From: Microbacterium maritypicum
Lineage (GTDB): Bacteria > Actinomycetota > Actinomycetes > Actinomycetales > Microbacteriaceae
Assembly (NCBI RefSeq): GCF_008868125.1
Contig: NZ_WAAQ01000002.1
Coordinates: 620,001-684,000, forward strand
DNA: 64,000 nt
Direction: 5' to 3'
Shown: piece after piece, positions 1 to 7,772 of the stretch
Layout of the letters: the number at the start of each line of letters is the position of its first letter
How positions within the stretch are numbered: position 1 is the stretch's first letter
Notes under the pieces: generated by a model
What the model saw: only the letters and a program-made list of their open reading frames with translations
The model's database searches: none
Told to the model about the DNA's origin: nothing
Made by a program: the position numbers and the translations under genes

Positions 1-96
1 GGAGAGCAGCATGCCCGCGATGAGGGCGCTGAAGATGATCCAGATGCGGCGCTTCGTGAGCAGGAAGGGGGTGTCCTTCGTGGCGGTGGCGGACAT
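1..96 (-). CDS. MFS drug-efflux transporter, N-terminal fragment (cut by window edge)
   Basis: Only the first 32 residues are in the window. They read as a polar start (MSATATKDTPFLLTKRR) followed by the beginning of a hydrophobic helix (IWIIFSALIAGMLLS), which is how 14-TM EmrB/QacA-type transporters begin. The start codon directly abuts the stop of the upstream TetR gene (TGA then ATG), so the two are probably co-transcribed and translationally coupled. Family assignment rests on this short N-terminus and on the TetR neighbour. Confidence 0.6.
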   Translation of the reverse strand, partial: MSATATKDTPFLLTKRRIWIIFSALIAGMLLS

Positions 97-723
97 TCAG
101 TGCGCTTTCTGTGACGGTGCGTAGAGCGAGCGGGCGACGTCGAGGCGTCGGGTGAGGAGATCGGTGAACGGCTCGGTCGACTGGCGATGCAGCAGCTCGT
201 CCATGCTCATGCGCACGAGCGCGCCGACGGTGTGCACGACCACCTCGGCCTGCAGCTCGGCGGCGTCGTCGGCGGTGCGATCGGTCTCGGCGGTTCGGCG
301 GAGGATCAGCCCCACATCGCGCCTCTCGTTCTTCGCGAGATGCTCGAAGGCGGCCTTGAGCAGACGCGGCTCCTGCTCGATCACAGCGAACATCGCCGGG
401 GCGTCCTCGACCGGGTTGAACAGCTCGAAGCGGCGGATCGTCAACCGGAGGAAGTCGTCGAGCAGGTCTCCGCGTCGGGCAGCGAACTCCTCCTCGAGCG
501 CCTCCTGGGACGAGTCGATCGTCGCGAACCCGAAGACCGCATTCTCCTTGCTCTCGAAGTAGTTGAAGAACGTGCGGCGGGAGACTCCGACCTCGGCGCA
601 CACCTCCTCGATCGTGAACCCGGCGAACCCCTTCTCCGTCGTCAGACGTCGTGCGGCGTCGGTGAGGGCGCGGGAGGTCTCTCGCTTGCGCTGTTCTCGC
701 AAGGAATCTGCACTGTCGGTCAT
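97..723 (-). CDS. TetR/AcrR family transcriptional regulator
   Basis: One-component repressor of about 208 residues. The N-terminal helix-turn-helix is clear (FTIEEVCAEVGVSRRTFFNYFESKE), followed by a variable all-helical ligand domain. The start chosen at 723 gives the usual TetR N-terminus. A longer reading from 813 is possible but would place the 18-bp palindrome just upstream of 723 inside the gene. The gene directly precedes the efflux transporter at 1-96, so it most likely represses that pump and itself. The inducing ligand cannot be told from sequence. Confidence 0.85.
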   Translation of the reverse strand: MTDSADSLREQRKRETSRALTDAARRLTTEKGFAGFTIEEVCAEVGVSRRTFFNYFESKENAVFGFATIDSSQEALEEEFAARRGDLLDDFLRLTIRRFELFNPVEDAPAMFAVIEQEPRLLKAAFEHLAKNERRDVGLILRRTAETDRTADDAAELQAEVVVHTVGALVRMSMDELLHRQSTEPFTDLLTRRLDVARSLYAPSQKAH

Positions 724-724
724 G

Positions 725-742
725 GAGTGCAATATTGCACTC
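725..742. promoter_or_regulatory. Probable TetR operator, 18-bp perfect palindrome
   Basis: GAGTGCAATATTGCACTC is a perfect palindrome ending two bases before the chosen TetR start, and another GAGTGCA half-site follows at 753-759. Its position next to the repressor start suggests autoregulation. It lies within a 5' region shared with the divergent Asp23 gene, about 160 bp from that gene. Confidence 0.6.
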
Positions 743-902
743 TCAACCTTTGAGTGCACCGTGAGCGGTTCGTCGGGGGACTTCAGAGATTTCTTTCGAC
801 GGATCTGTGACATCTGCCGTTCGGTATACGTCCTAGTGGTGGCGTCGCCGACCGCGACCTGCGCTTCGCACTGCGAGCGGCATGAGGAAGAAGGAGCTCA
901 CG

Positions 903-1352
903 ATGACGAACACGACAGGTGGCACCCAGCCCGAGATTCAGGTCGTCACCCCGCCGCAGGGGGCTGCGGTGGGGACGACCACGATCGAGGATGCGGTGGT
1001 CGCGAAGATCGCCGGCATCGCTGCGCGTGACGTCAGCGGAGTCCATGCGCTCGGCGGGGGCGCCGCACGCATGGTGGGCGCGATTCGGGACGCGCTCAAC
1101 ACGACCGACCTCTCGCAGGGGATCAGCGTCGCGGTCGGCGAAGCACAGATCACCGTCGACGTGACGATCGTCGCCGAGTACCCCGTCTCGCTGCAGAAGG
1201 TCGCGGATGACGTCCGCGCGGCGATCCACCGGGACATGGTCGATCTGGTCGGGGTGGGCGTGGTCGAGGTCAACGTCACCATCGACGACGTACACGTCCC
1301 CTCGGATGACGAAGGCGACACCGCAGACAGGGACGAGGCACCGACGGCATAA
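903..1352 (+). CDS. Asp23/Gls24 family envelope stress protein
   Basis: Protein of 149 residues with the Asp23/Gls24 core: an initial strand-helix segment (TTIEDAVVAKIAGIAARDVSGVHAL), then VAVGEAQITVDVTIVAEYPVSLQKVADDVRAAIHRDMVDLVGVGVVEVNVTIDDV in pieces typical of the family. Related proteins are membrane-associated or cell-wall-associated and respond to alkaline or envelope stress. The ATG at 903 has AAGGAG eight bases upstream, better than an upstream in-frame ATG at 882. It heads a run with CsbD, an ECF sigma factor and two further Asp23-like proteins. Confidence 0.85.
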   Translation: MTNTTGGTQPEIQVVTPPQGAAVGTTTIEDAVVAKIAGIAARDVSGVHALGGGAARMVGAIRDALNTTDLSQGISVAVGEAQITVDVTIVAEYPVSLQKVADDVRAAIHRDMVDLVGVGVVEVNVTIDDVHVPSDDEGDTADRDEAPTA

Positions 1353-1414
1353 GCCGCCTCGTCGAGGACTCGGCCCCGAGATGCGGGGTCGGTGGAGAAG
1401 GAGAAGGAGAAGCC

Positions 1415-1588
1415 ATGAGCGCTGAAGACAAGATCAAGGCCGCAGCCGAGAAGATCGCGGGCAAGGCGAAGGAGACCGTCGGCAAGGTCATCGATGACGA
1501 CAAGCTCGTCGCCGAGGGCAAGGCGGAGCAGGCCAAGGGCAACGTCCGCGATGCCGCCGAGAACGTGAAGGATGCGTTCAAGAAGTGA
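1415..1588 (+). CDS. CsbD family stress-response protein
   Basis: Small, highly charged 57-residue protein beginning MSAEDKIKAAAEKIAGKAKE and ending with DAAENVKDAFKK. The lysine- and alanine-rich helix with GKAKETVGK and GKAEQAKGN repeats is the CsbD signature. Members are general-stress proteins of unknown biochemical role. The start is set by a purine-rich ribosome-binding stretch (GGAGAAGGAGAAGGAGAAG). It lies 62 bp after the Asp23 gene. Confidence 0.85.
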   Translation: MSAEDKIKAAAEKIAGKAKETVGKVIDDDKLVAEGKAEQAKGNVRDAAENVKDAFKK

Positions 1589-1595
1589 CGAGGCG

Positions 1596-1622
1596 GGGGA
1601 GGGGCCCGTACGGCCTCTCCCC
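1596..1622 (+). terminator. Hairpin after csbD-like gene
   Basis: An 11-bp stem (GGGGAGGGGCC with GGCCTCTCCCC, one G:T pair) and a 5-base loop begin eight bases after the CsbD stop. There is no U-tract, as is common in high-GC actinobacteria. It may terminate or attenuate between the Asp23-CsbD pair and the sigma-factor gene. Confidence 0.55.
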
Positions 1623-1647
1623 GATCCCTCACAGGCGGGTGAACAAT

Positions 1648-1696
1648 GATCCGATCCGTTGGGGCATCTGTTCCGAATCCCTCAGGGGATCGGATC
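1648..1696. promoter_or_regulatory. Inverted repeat upstream of the ECF sigma gene
   Basis: GATCCGATCC at 1648-1657 is matched perfectly by GGATCGGATC at 1687-1696, 29 bases apart, ending 14 bases before the sigma-factor start. It could be an operator pair or a leader hairpin. I could not identify a convincing promoter in this stretch. Confidence 0.4.
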
Positions 1697-1710
1697 GAGG
1701 GGTGGGGTAG

Positions 1711-2277
1711 ATGGAAGACGAACGCTTTCGCACAGCGCTCGAACACGCGGACGACGGCATCGTCGCCGGACGCGCGATGGACGGCGACGTCGAGGCCTTC
1801 GCGGTGCTCGTGCGCAGGCACACGCCCATGATGCGCGCGTACACACAGCGGATGCTGAATGCATCCGCGGATGTGGACGACATCGTGCAGGAGTCCTTCG
1901 TCACCGCCTGGCAGCGGTTCGGCGAACTCGAGGATCCGGCCAAGGTCAAGAGCTGGCTGATGAGGATCGTGAGCCGGAAGGCCGTGGATCGCATCCGCGC
2001 GATCCGCCCGGCCGTCGACATCGATTCGATCGACCGTCCGGCTCCGCTGCATGCCTCACCGACCGCGGTCGTCGAGGCGCGTGCGGGCGTCGCCGCCCTC
2101 GGGGCAGCGCTTCGAGAGCTGCCGGATGCGCAGCGCGAATGCTGGGTGCTGCGGGAGATCGGCGGATACTCCTACGAGGAGATCTCCGAGGAGCTCGACA
2201 TCCCCGTCTCGACCGCGCGCGGCCTGCTCGCGCGGGCCCGGAAATACATGATCGTACGGATGGAGGAGTGGCGATGA
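1711..2277 (+). CDS. RNA polymerase sigma factor, ECF (sigma-70 family)
   Basis: Protein of 188 residues with region 2 (DVEAFAVLVRRHTPMMRAYTQRML, then DVDDIVQESFVTAWQRF, the core-binding and -10 recognition helices) and region 4 (ALRELPDAQRECWVLREIGGYSYEEISEELDIPVSTARGLLARARK in pieces, the -35-binding HTH). Length is normal for an ECF factor. Its stop overlaps the next gene's start (ATGA), so it is translationally coupled to a protein that looks like an anti-sigma domain fused to an Asp23-like domain. Confidence 0.9.
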   Translation: MEDERFRTALEHADDGIVAGRAMDGDVEAFAVLVRRHTPMMRAYTQRMLNASADVDDIVQESFVTAWQRFGELEDPAKVKSWLMRIVSRKAVDRIRAIRPAVDIDSIDRPAPLHASPTAVVEARAGVAALGAALRELPDAQRECWVLREIGGYSYEEISEELDIPVSTARGLLARARKYMIVRMEEWR

Positions 2278-2897
2278 CCGACGAGAGAGAGACTCGCGAA
2301 GTCCGCCGGCTCGGCCTGGAACCGACCGATCTCGACGGGCACACGCTCGACGAGCTCACCGACTATCTCGACGCGGGGCGACAGCCCGCCGATCGCTCGA
2401 TCGACGAGTCGCCCGGCTGTCAGCTGGCGCTGGACGCACTGGAACGGCTGCAGGGGCTCGGTGCTGAGCTCATCGCCGCAGAAGCCGCAGCCGAACCCCC
2501 GGTCGACGAGAACTGGGTCGATCGCATCCTCAGCGGCATCGCGATGGATGCGCGCGCCGGACGCCGCATCCCCTTCGAGTCACCGGATCCGCACGTGGAT
2601 CTCGCGATCACCGAGGGAGCGGTGCGCGGCCTCATCCGCTCTGCGGAGAATGCCGTGCCGGGACTCCTCGTCGGGCGCTGTCGACTCGACGGGGACGTGA
2701 CGCAGGCGGGTGCGCCGATCCGGATCGAGATCGACGCGAGCGCTCTGCACGGTCAGTCGATCCCGAAGGTCGCCGCTGAGCTGCGGGCCGAGGTCGATCG
2801 AGGCCTTCGCGCGCATACCGAGTTGAACGTGATCGCGATCGACATCGCGATCAAGGACGTCCGGGAGGTGTCGTCGTGGGCGGGAGAGAGCCGATGA
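2274..2897 (+). CDS. Anti-sigma-like N-terminus joined to an Asp23/Gls24-like domain
   Basis: Protein of 207 residues overlapping the sigma gene by 4 bp. Residues about 20-60 (HTLDELTDYLDAGRQPADRS, then a GC pair, QLALDALERLQ) resemble the zinc-associated anti-sigma fold but keep only one cysteine. Residues about 105-200 have the strand-helix-strand pattern of Asp23 proteins (IRIEIDASALHGQSIPKVAA, AHTELNVIAIDIAIKDV). No transmembrane segment is seen. I infer a soluble regulator of the adjacent ECF factor that reads envelope state through Asp23 contacts. The domain reading is by eye. Confidence 0.55.
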   Translation: MTDERETREVRRLGLEPTDLDGHTLDELTDYLDAGRQPADRSIDESPGCQLALDALERLQGLGAELIAAEAAAEPPVDENWVDRILSGIAMDARAGRRIPFESPDPHVDLAITEGAVRGLIRSAENAVPGLLVGRCRLDGDVTQAGAPIRIEIDASALHGQSIPKVAAELRAEVDRGLRAHTELNVIAIDIAIKDVREVSSWAGESR

Positions 2898-3259
2898 GGG
2901 CGGAGGAGCGCGACGAGCTCGCCGCGGCGATCGAGGCGACGCTGCGGTCGACGCCGGGCGTTCGCAGCGTCTACCGATCGGGTTCCCTGATCTCCAACCT
3001 GCTGCGCGCGGGAGCCGAGGCGATCGGCGTGCGCAAGGACGACGAGCCGATCGTGTCGGTGGTCGCCGCGGGCGACGGGGTGGCGGTGGAGGCGACGCTC
3101 GGTGTGGACTCCGGCGCGAAGTCCGCGGAGATCCTCCGCACTGTGCACGCGGCCATCGACGCATTGCTCGGGGCGCGCGGCATACAGCGGGAGAGCATCA
3201 CGCTCACGGTCGCGCACGTGCAGGCCGGCGCGCACGGGCAGGCGCACGTGGGTTCCTGA
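2894..3259 (+). CDS. Hypothetical Asp23-like small protein
   Basis: Protein of 121 residues whose ATG overlaps the previous stop by 4 bp and follows GGGAGAGAG. A GTG at 2876 is an alternative start. The pattern VSVVAAGDGVAVEATLGVDSGA, then a helix AEILRTVHAAIDALLG and a final strand ITLTVAHV resembles a divergent Asp23 fold. Residues 30-45 (SGSLISNLLRAGAEAIG) could lie on a membrane surface. Its location makes it the last member of the sigma/Asp23 unit. Function is unknown. Confidence 0.6.
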   Translation: MRAEERDELAAAIEATLRSTPGVRSVYRSGSLISNLLRAGAEAIGVRKDDEPIVSVVAAGDGVAVEATLGVDSGAKSAEILRTVHAAIDALLGARGIQRESITLTVAHVQAGAHGQAHVGS

Positions 3260-3276
3260 CGCCGTGCCTACGACCA

Positions 3277-3312
3277 CCGAGTGCCGCCGTCCGGGGGGAC
3301 GGCGGCACTCGG
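3277..3312. terminator. Bidirectional terminator
   Basis: A perfect 16-bp stem (CCGAGTGCCGCCGTCC with its complement) and a GGGG loop lie between two convergent genes ending at 3259 and 3327. It can serve both strands. Confidence 0.85.
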
Positions 3313-3326
3313 TCTTGCGGAAGCGA

Positions 3327-4175
3327 TCAGGCGGAGGCGGCGCGCAGTCCTTCGAGCAGCGGGGTCGTCGGGCGACCGATCAGACGCGCGAGCGTGCCGT
3401 CGGTGTCGGCGAGTGCCCCGTCCTTGATGCCGGCGTCGAGCGCGGCGACGAATCCGGCCGTGCCCTCGTCGAGGCCGGCCTCACGCAGCGCCGCGACCTG
3501 GTCGTCGAAGCCGAGACGCACATACGAGACCTCGCGTCCGGTCAGTTCGGAGAAGGTCGCAGCGAGGTCGGAGTACGTCCAGGCGACGTCGCCCGCCAGC
3601 TCGTACACCTCGCCGATGTGCCCGTCTTCGAGCGCCACTGCGGCCGCAGCCTCGGCGAAGTCCCTGCGGCTCGCCGAGGCGACACGTCCGTCCCCGGCAC
3701 CGGCGGCGAGCACGCCCGTCTCGGCGGAGCGGGTGAGGTCGGCGACGTAGTTCTCCGTGTACCAGTTGTTGCGGAGGATCACCGCGGGCACACCTGCGGC
3801 GGCGATGAGCTCTTCCGTCGCCTTGTGCTCCGGCGCCAGGACCAGGTCGCTCGTGGTGGCCTTCGGCACACTCGTGTAGACGAGCTTCGAGACGCCGGCG
3901 GCCTTCGCCGCATCGATGACCGCTCGGTGCTGGGCGACGCGCTGACCGACCTCGGAGCCGGAGACCAGCACGACGGTGTCGATACCCTCGACGGCGGTCG
4001 CGACCGAGGCGGCGTCGGTGTAGTCGAGGTGCACGACACGCACGCCCAGATCGGCGGCCTTGGCCGTGTTGCGAGCTCCGGCGACGATCGACTGCGGGTC
4101 GGCGCCGCGCTCGAGGAGGCCGGCGATGATGAGACGGCCGAGGTTGCCGGTCGCACCGGTGACGAGGATGGTCAT
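3327..4175 (-). CDS. NmrA/SDR-type NAD(P)H-binding quinone oxidoreductase-like protein
   Basis: Protein of 282 residues with an N-terminal Rossmann fold (MTILVTGATGNLGRLIIAGLLERG). It resembles the QorB/YtfG quinone reductase branch of the NmrA family, including the YTSVPKA stretch and RNNWYTEN. The start at 4175 has an AAAGGA ribosome-binding site. It is divergent from an HxlR-type regulator, the same arrangement as qor2/qorR of Corynebacterium glutamicum. The substrate is inferred, not shown. Confidence 0.8.
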   Translation of the reverse strand: MTILVTGATGNLGRLIIAGLLERGADPQSIVAGARNTAKAADLGVRVVHLDYTDAASVATAVEGIDTVVLVSGSEVGQRVAQHRAVIDAAKAAGVSKLVYTSVPKATTSDLVLAPEHKATEELIAAAGVPAVILRNNWYTENYVADLTRSAETGVLAAGAGDGRVASASRRDFAEAAAAVALEDGHIGEVYELAGDVAWTYSDLAATFSELTGREVSYVRLGFDDQVAALREAGLDEGTAGFVAALDAGIKDGALADTDGTLARLIGRPTTPLLEGLRAASA

Positions 4176-4233
4176 GAGGGTCCTTTCGTAAGTGACATCC
4201 TCGACAACCCGAGAGCGGGCATCCCGCATTCCA

Positions 4234-4268
4234 TCCAGCGGGTACCCACTTTGAAGTAAGGTACCCAC
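4234..4268 (+). promoter_or_regulatory. Leaderless promoter and repeats controlling the HxlR/NmrA pair
   Basis: TAAGGT at 4257-4262 lies six bases before the HxlR ATG and fits a leaderless -10 box. GGTACCCAC occurs twice (4241-4249 and 4260-4268), with ACTTTGAAGT, a small inverted repeat, between the copies. These repeats overlap the promoter and are the best candidates for the regulator's own binding sites. Confidence 0.5.
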
Positions 4269-4634
4269 ATGACGGTTAGTTTCGCGCAGATAAAGGAATC
4301 CACTCCGTTCGTCTTCGATCAGAACTGCGGCACGCGCGTCATCCTCGATCACATCATGAGCAAGTGGGGCGTTCTCGTGCTCTCCTGCCTGTCCGACGGC
4401 ACCCACCGCTGGGGCGCGCTGCGACGGGAAGTCGACGGCATCAGCGAGAAGATGCTCGCCTCCACCCTGCGTACGCTCGCCGACGACGGATTGGTGCACC
4501 GGGAATCCCTCCCGACCGTGCCGCCGCACGTGGAGTACAGCCTGACCCCGCTCGGGCGTGACCTGATGGAGAGGATGCTGCCGTTGATGGAGTGGGTGGC
4601 CGAGCACGCTGACGGCATGCTCGAAAGGCCCTGA
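4269..4634 (+). CDS. HxlR/DUF24 family transcriptional regulator
   Basis: Winged-helix regulator of 121 residues (HIMSKWGVLVLSCLSDGTHRWGALRREVDGISEKMLASTLRTLADDGLVHRE in pieces). Cys20 in FDQNCGTR corresponds to the conserved N-terminal redox cysteine of QorR/YodB-type regulators, so it may sense quinones or diamide-like stress by cysteine oxidation. There is no Shine-Dalgarno sequence and translation is probably leaderless. It is divergent from the NmrA-like gene it likely represses. Confidence 0.85.
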   Translation: MTVSFAQIKESTPFVFDQNCGTRVILDHIMSKWGVLVLSCLSDGTHRWGALRREVDGISEKMLASTLRTLADDGLVHRESLPTVPPHVEYSLTPLGRDLMERMLPLMEWVAEHADGMLERP

Positions 4635-4697
4635 TTCCACGGATTCCGTCGTGAAGGTCCATTCCGCGCTTCGGATTCAGACGGTCGAAGAAACCCG

Positions 4698-4733
4698 TTG
4701 ACGCGATAACCGCGGTGGCTCTACTGTTCTGAC
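4698..4733 (+). promoter_or_regulatory. Leaderless promoter of the APC permease
   Basis: TTGACG (4698-4703), an 18-base spacer and TACTGT (4722-4727) stand six bases before the ATG at 4734. This is the clearest -35/-10 pair among the leaderless promoters of the window. Confidence 0.75.
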
Positions 4734-6275
4734 ATGGCAGCAACGACGCCGATTCATCTGGAACGACCCGACGGCAAGGGTCTGGCTGCGGGAACACTGG
4801 GGCTCTGGGGCTCGACCGTCATCGGTCTCGCCTCGACGGCGCCCGTCTACTCGCTCGTCGCGACGCTCGGCTTCGTGGTGCTCGCTGTGGGCGCCCAGGC
4901 GCCGATCGCCTTCATCATCGCCTTCGTCCCGATGCTCCTGATCGCCTTCGCCTATCGCGAGCTCAACAACGCGGTCCCCGACTGCGGGACGACCTTCACC
5001 TGGGGGACCAAGGCCTTCGGCCCGTGGGTCGGCTGGATGGGCGGCTGGGGTGTGGCTGTGGCCGGCATGGTCGTGCTCGCCAACCTGGCCCAGATCGCCT
5101 CGGTCTACTTCTGGTCGCTGATCGGGCAGGACCTGGAGAACAACGACTGGCGGGTCGTCGTGGTGGCCGTGCTCTTCATCGCGGCCATGACCTGGGTCAG
5201 CTGGCGCGGGGTCGAGATCGGCGAGCGCATCCAGAACATCCTGCTCGGCATCCAGTACCTCGCGCTCGCGATCTTCGTCGTCACCGCGCTCTGGCAGTTC
5301 TTCGCCGGCACCGCACCCAATCCGACCCCGTTCGACTGGGAGTGGATGAACCCGTTCGCGTTCACCGACTGGTCGGGGTTCACCGAGGCCATCCTGCTCG
5401 CACTCTTCATCTACTGGGGATGGGACACCTGTCTCGCCCTGAACGAGGAGACGAAGGACCCGAAGCGCATTCCGGGCCGCGCAGCGCTCCTGACGACCGT
5501 GATCCTGCTGTTCACCTACGTCGCCGTGACCATCGCGGCCATGATGTACGCCGGTCTCGGAGAAGACGGCACGGGCCTGGGCAACGAGGCGAACGCCGAC
5601 GACTTCTTCCTGGTGATCAAGGACGGGCTGCTCGGACCGTTCGGCTGGGTGCTGGTGGTCTCGGTGATCATCTCGGCGATCTCGTCGACCCAGACCACGA
5701 TCCTCCCCACCGCTCGCGGCACGCTCGCGATGGGTGTGTACCGCGCTCTGCCCGCCCGGTTCAAGGAGGTGCACCCGACCTACAAGACCCCGTCGTTCTC
5801 GACCATCGTGATGGGCGTGGTCGCGTCGCTCTACTACGTCGGGATGACGCTGATCAGCGACAACATCCTTCAGGACTCGATCCTCTCGCTGGGGCTCGCG
5901 ATCGCGTTCTACTACGCCATCACCGGGTTCGCCTGCGTCTGGTACTTCCGCAAGGATCTGACCTCCTCCGCCCGCGAGTTCTTCTTCAAGGGCCTGTTCC
6001 CGCTGCTGGGCGGGCTCATGCTGGCCTGGGCGTTCATCCAGTCGGCGATCGACATGTGGGACGTCGACTACGGCTACACGGTCCTGTTCGGCATCGGCGG
6101 CACGTTCGTGATCGGCGTCGGCTCGCTGGCCTTCGGCCTGGTGCTGATGTTCCTCTGGTACCTGTTCCCTCGATCGAAGCGGTTCTTCCGCGGTGAGAGC
6201 CTGAACCGGGAGACCCAGGTGATGGTGCCGGACGAGCCCGCCGTGACGATCCGTTCCATCGACGGAGGCATCTGA
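4734..6275 (+). CDS. APC family amino-acid/polyamine-type permease
   Basis: Integral membrane protein of 513 residues with about 12 hydrophobic segments, beginning with [20 protein letters not shown], the first helix of APC-superfamily carriers. Length is normal. The substrate is not predictable. The next gene, 2 bp downstream, encodes an RraA/HMG-aldolase-like protein, so uptake of a compound that feeds a keto-acid aldolase is plausible. Confidence 0.85.
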   Translation: MAATTPIHLERPDGKGLAAGTLGLWGSTVIGLASTAPVYSLVATLGFVVLAVGAQAPIAFIIAFVPMLLIAFAYRELNNAVPDCGTTFTWGTKAFGPWVGWMGGWGVAVAGMVVLANLAQIASVYFWSLIGQDLENNDWRVVVVAVLFIAAMTWVSWRGVEIGERIQNILLGIQYLALAIFVVTALWQFFAGTAPNPTPFDWEWMNPFAFTDWSGFTEAILLALFIYWGWDTCLALNEETKDPKRIPGRAALLTTVILLFTYVAVTIAAMMYAGLGEDGTGLGNEANADDFFLVIKDGLLGPFGWVLVVSVIISAISSTQTTILPTARGTLAMGVYRALPARFKEVHPTYKTPSFSTIVMGVVASLYYVGMTLISDNILQDSILSLGLAIAFYYAITGFACVWYFRKDLTSSAREFFFKGLFPLLGGLMLAWAFIQSAIDMWDVDYGYTVLFGIGGTFVIGVGSLAFGLVLMFLWYLFPRSKRFFRGESLNRETQVMVPDEPAVTIRSIDGGI

Positions 6276-6277
6276 GG

Positions 6278-6745
6278 ATGCCGGTCGCGACGGCGGATCT
6301 CTACGACGAGCTCGAAGAGGGGATCCAGTCGCTCTCGCTGCAGCTGCGATCGTTCGGCGGCCGGTCGGCATTCGACGGTCCGATCCGCACCGTCCGCTGT
6401 TTCGAGGACAACGCGCTCGTGAAGTCCGTGCTGGCGACACCCGGTGCGGGCGCCGTGCTCGTCGTCGACGGTGCAGGCTCGCTCGAGACGGCGCTCATGG
6501 GTGACCTGATCGCGGCGTCAGCGGTGGCGAACGGCTGGGCGGGTGTCGTGATCAACGGGGCGATCCGCGACCGCGTCGCGATCGATGCGCTCGACCTCGG
6601 CGTCAAGGCGCTGGGCACCAATCCGCGCAAGAGCGCCAAGCTCGGTGCGGGCGAGCTCGACGTCACGCTCGTGATCGCTGGAGTGGTGTTCCGACCCGGG
6701 GCGCATCTCTACAGCGATGAGGACGGCATCCTGGTCGAGCGCTGA
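6278..6745 (+). CDS. rraA: RraA family protein (4-hydroxy-4-methyl-2-oxoglutarate aldolase-like)
   Basis: Protein of 155 residues, full length for the family. It carries the D-X20-R-D signature (Asp76, Arg97, Asp98 in the GDL...GAIRDR region), which in this family forms the divalent-metal and pyruvate-enolate site of HMG/CHA aldolases and oxaloacetate decarboxylases. Gram-positive members are often annotated as RNase E regulators, but retention of this motif favours an enzyme. It lies 2 bp after the APC permease and probably shares its transcript. Confidence 0.85.
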   Translation: MPVATADLYDELEEGIQSLSLQLRSFGGRSAFDGPIRTVRCFEDNALVKSVLATPGAGAVLVVDGAGSLETALMGDLIAASAVANGWAGVVINGAIRDRVAIDALDLGVKALGTNPRKSAKLGAGELDVTLVIAGVVFRPGAHLYSDEDGILVER

Positions 6746-6787
6746 CGGTCGCCCGATGGTACCGGGCGCTTGTCCTAGGCTTGCTGC

Positions 6788-7636
6788 GTGCGCATCCGTC
6801 TCGACATCGCCTACGACGGCACCCACTTCCGCGGGTGGGCGAAGCAGCCGACTCTCCGCACGGTGCAGGGGACGCTGGAAGCGGCGCTCGCGCGCATCGT
6901 CGGCTCCGACGTGCAGTTCGTGGTGGCCGGCCGCACCGACGCCGGAGTGCATGCGAGCGGGCAGGTCGCGCACGTCGACCTCGACGAGAAGCAGTGGTCG
7001 CGCATCGAAGCGAGGCAGGGGCGTGCACCGCTGGAACCAGCCGAGACCATCGCCGGGCGCATGCGGGGAGTGCTCGGCGCCTACTCCGATGTCACCGTGA
7101 CCCGCACGTCGATCGCTCCTGAGGGGTTCGACGCCCGGTTCTCCGCCGTCTGGCGACGCTACCGTTACCGTCTCGCCGATGGTCAGGCGGGCTACGATCC
7201 GCTACGCCGCCACGACACGACCGTCGTCCGCGGTCGCCTCGACGAACGTGCGATGGATGCCGCGGCGAGGACCCTGATCGGACTGCACGACTTCGCGGCG
7301 TACTGCAAGCCGCGTCAGGAGGCGACGACCATCCGCACCCTGCTCGACTACCGCTGGGAGCGCGATGCCGACGGCGTGCTCGTCGCCGAGGTCAAGGCCG
7401 ATGCGTTCTGTCACAGCATGGTGCGCGCGCTCGTGGGCGCCTGCGTGGCCGTGGGCGAGGGGCGCCTCGACGTCGACGACCTCGTGGTGCTGCGCGATGC
7501 GCTCACCAGGACCAGCGAGTTCAAGGTGCTGGCCGCTCGCGGCTTGATCCTCACCGAGGTCGGCTACCCCGCAGACGAGCTGCTCTCGTCCCGTGCCACT
7601 CAGACCCGCGCCCGTCGCGACGGAGCGAGCGGCTGA
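6788..7636 (+). CDS. truA: tRNA pseudouridine(38-40) synthase TruA
   Basis: Protein of 282 residues beginning MRIRLDIAYDGTHFRGWAKQ. The catalytic aspartate is Asp51 in AGRTDAGVHA. The enzyme converts uridines 38-40 of the tRNA anticodon arm to pseudouridine. The GTG start lies six bases after TAGGCT (6776-6781), with no ribosome-binding site, so the mRNA is probably leaderless. In many actinobacteria truA follows rplQ, but here it stands near rplM-rpsI. Confidence 0.95.
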   Translation: MRIRLDIAYDGTHFRGWAKQPTLRTVQGTLEAALARIVGSDVQFVVAGRTDAGVHASGQVAHVDLDEKQWSRIEARQGRAPLEPAETIAGRMRGVLGAYSDVTVTRTSIAPEGFDARFSAVWRRYRYRLADGQAGYDPLRRHDTTVVRGRLDERAMDAAARTLIGLHDFAAYCKPRQEATTIRTLLDYRWERDADGVLVAEVKADAFCHSMVRALVGACVAVGEGRLDVDDLVVLRDALTRTSEFKVLAARGLILTEVGYPADELLSSRATQTRARRDGASG

Positions 7637-7772
7637 GATGACGGCACCGACCTGCAGCGTCGCAGACATCGTGATGTGCGCGTGCTCTCGGTGAGGGCGT
7701 TATCGGAATCCGCGGGGATACGGTGACGATCCGGAGCCGGGGCACAGCAGGGGCGAGTAGCGTGGAACGGTC

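Noticed and set aside
2876..2893. GTG at 2876 as the start of the last Asp23-like gene
   Set aside because: The ATG at 2894 has a good GGGAGAGAG ribosome-binding site and the usual 4-bp overlap with the previous stop.
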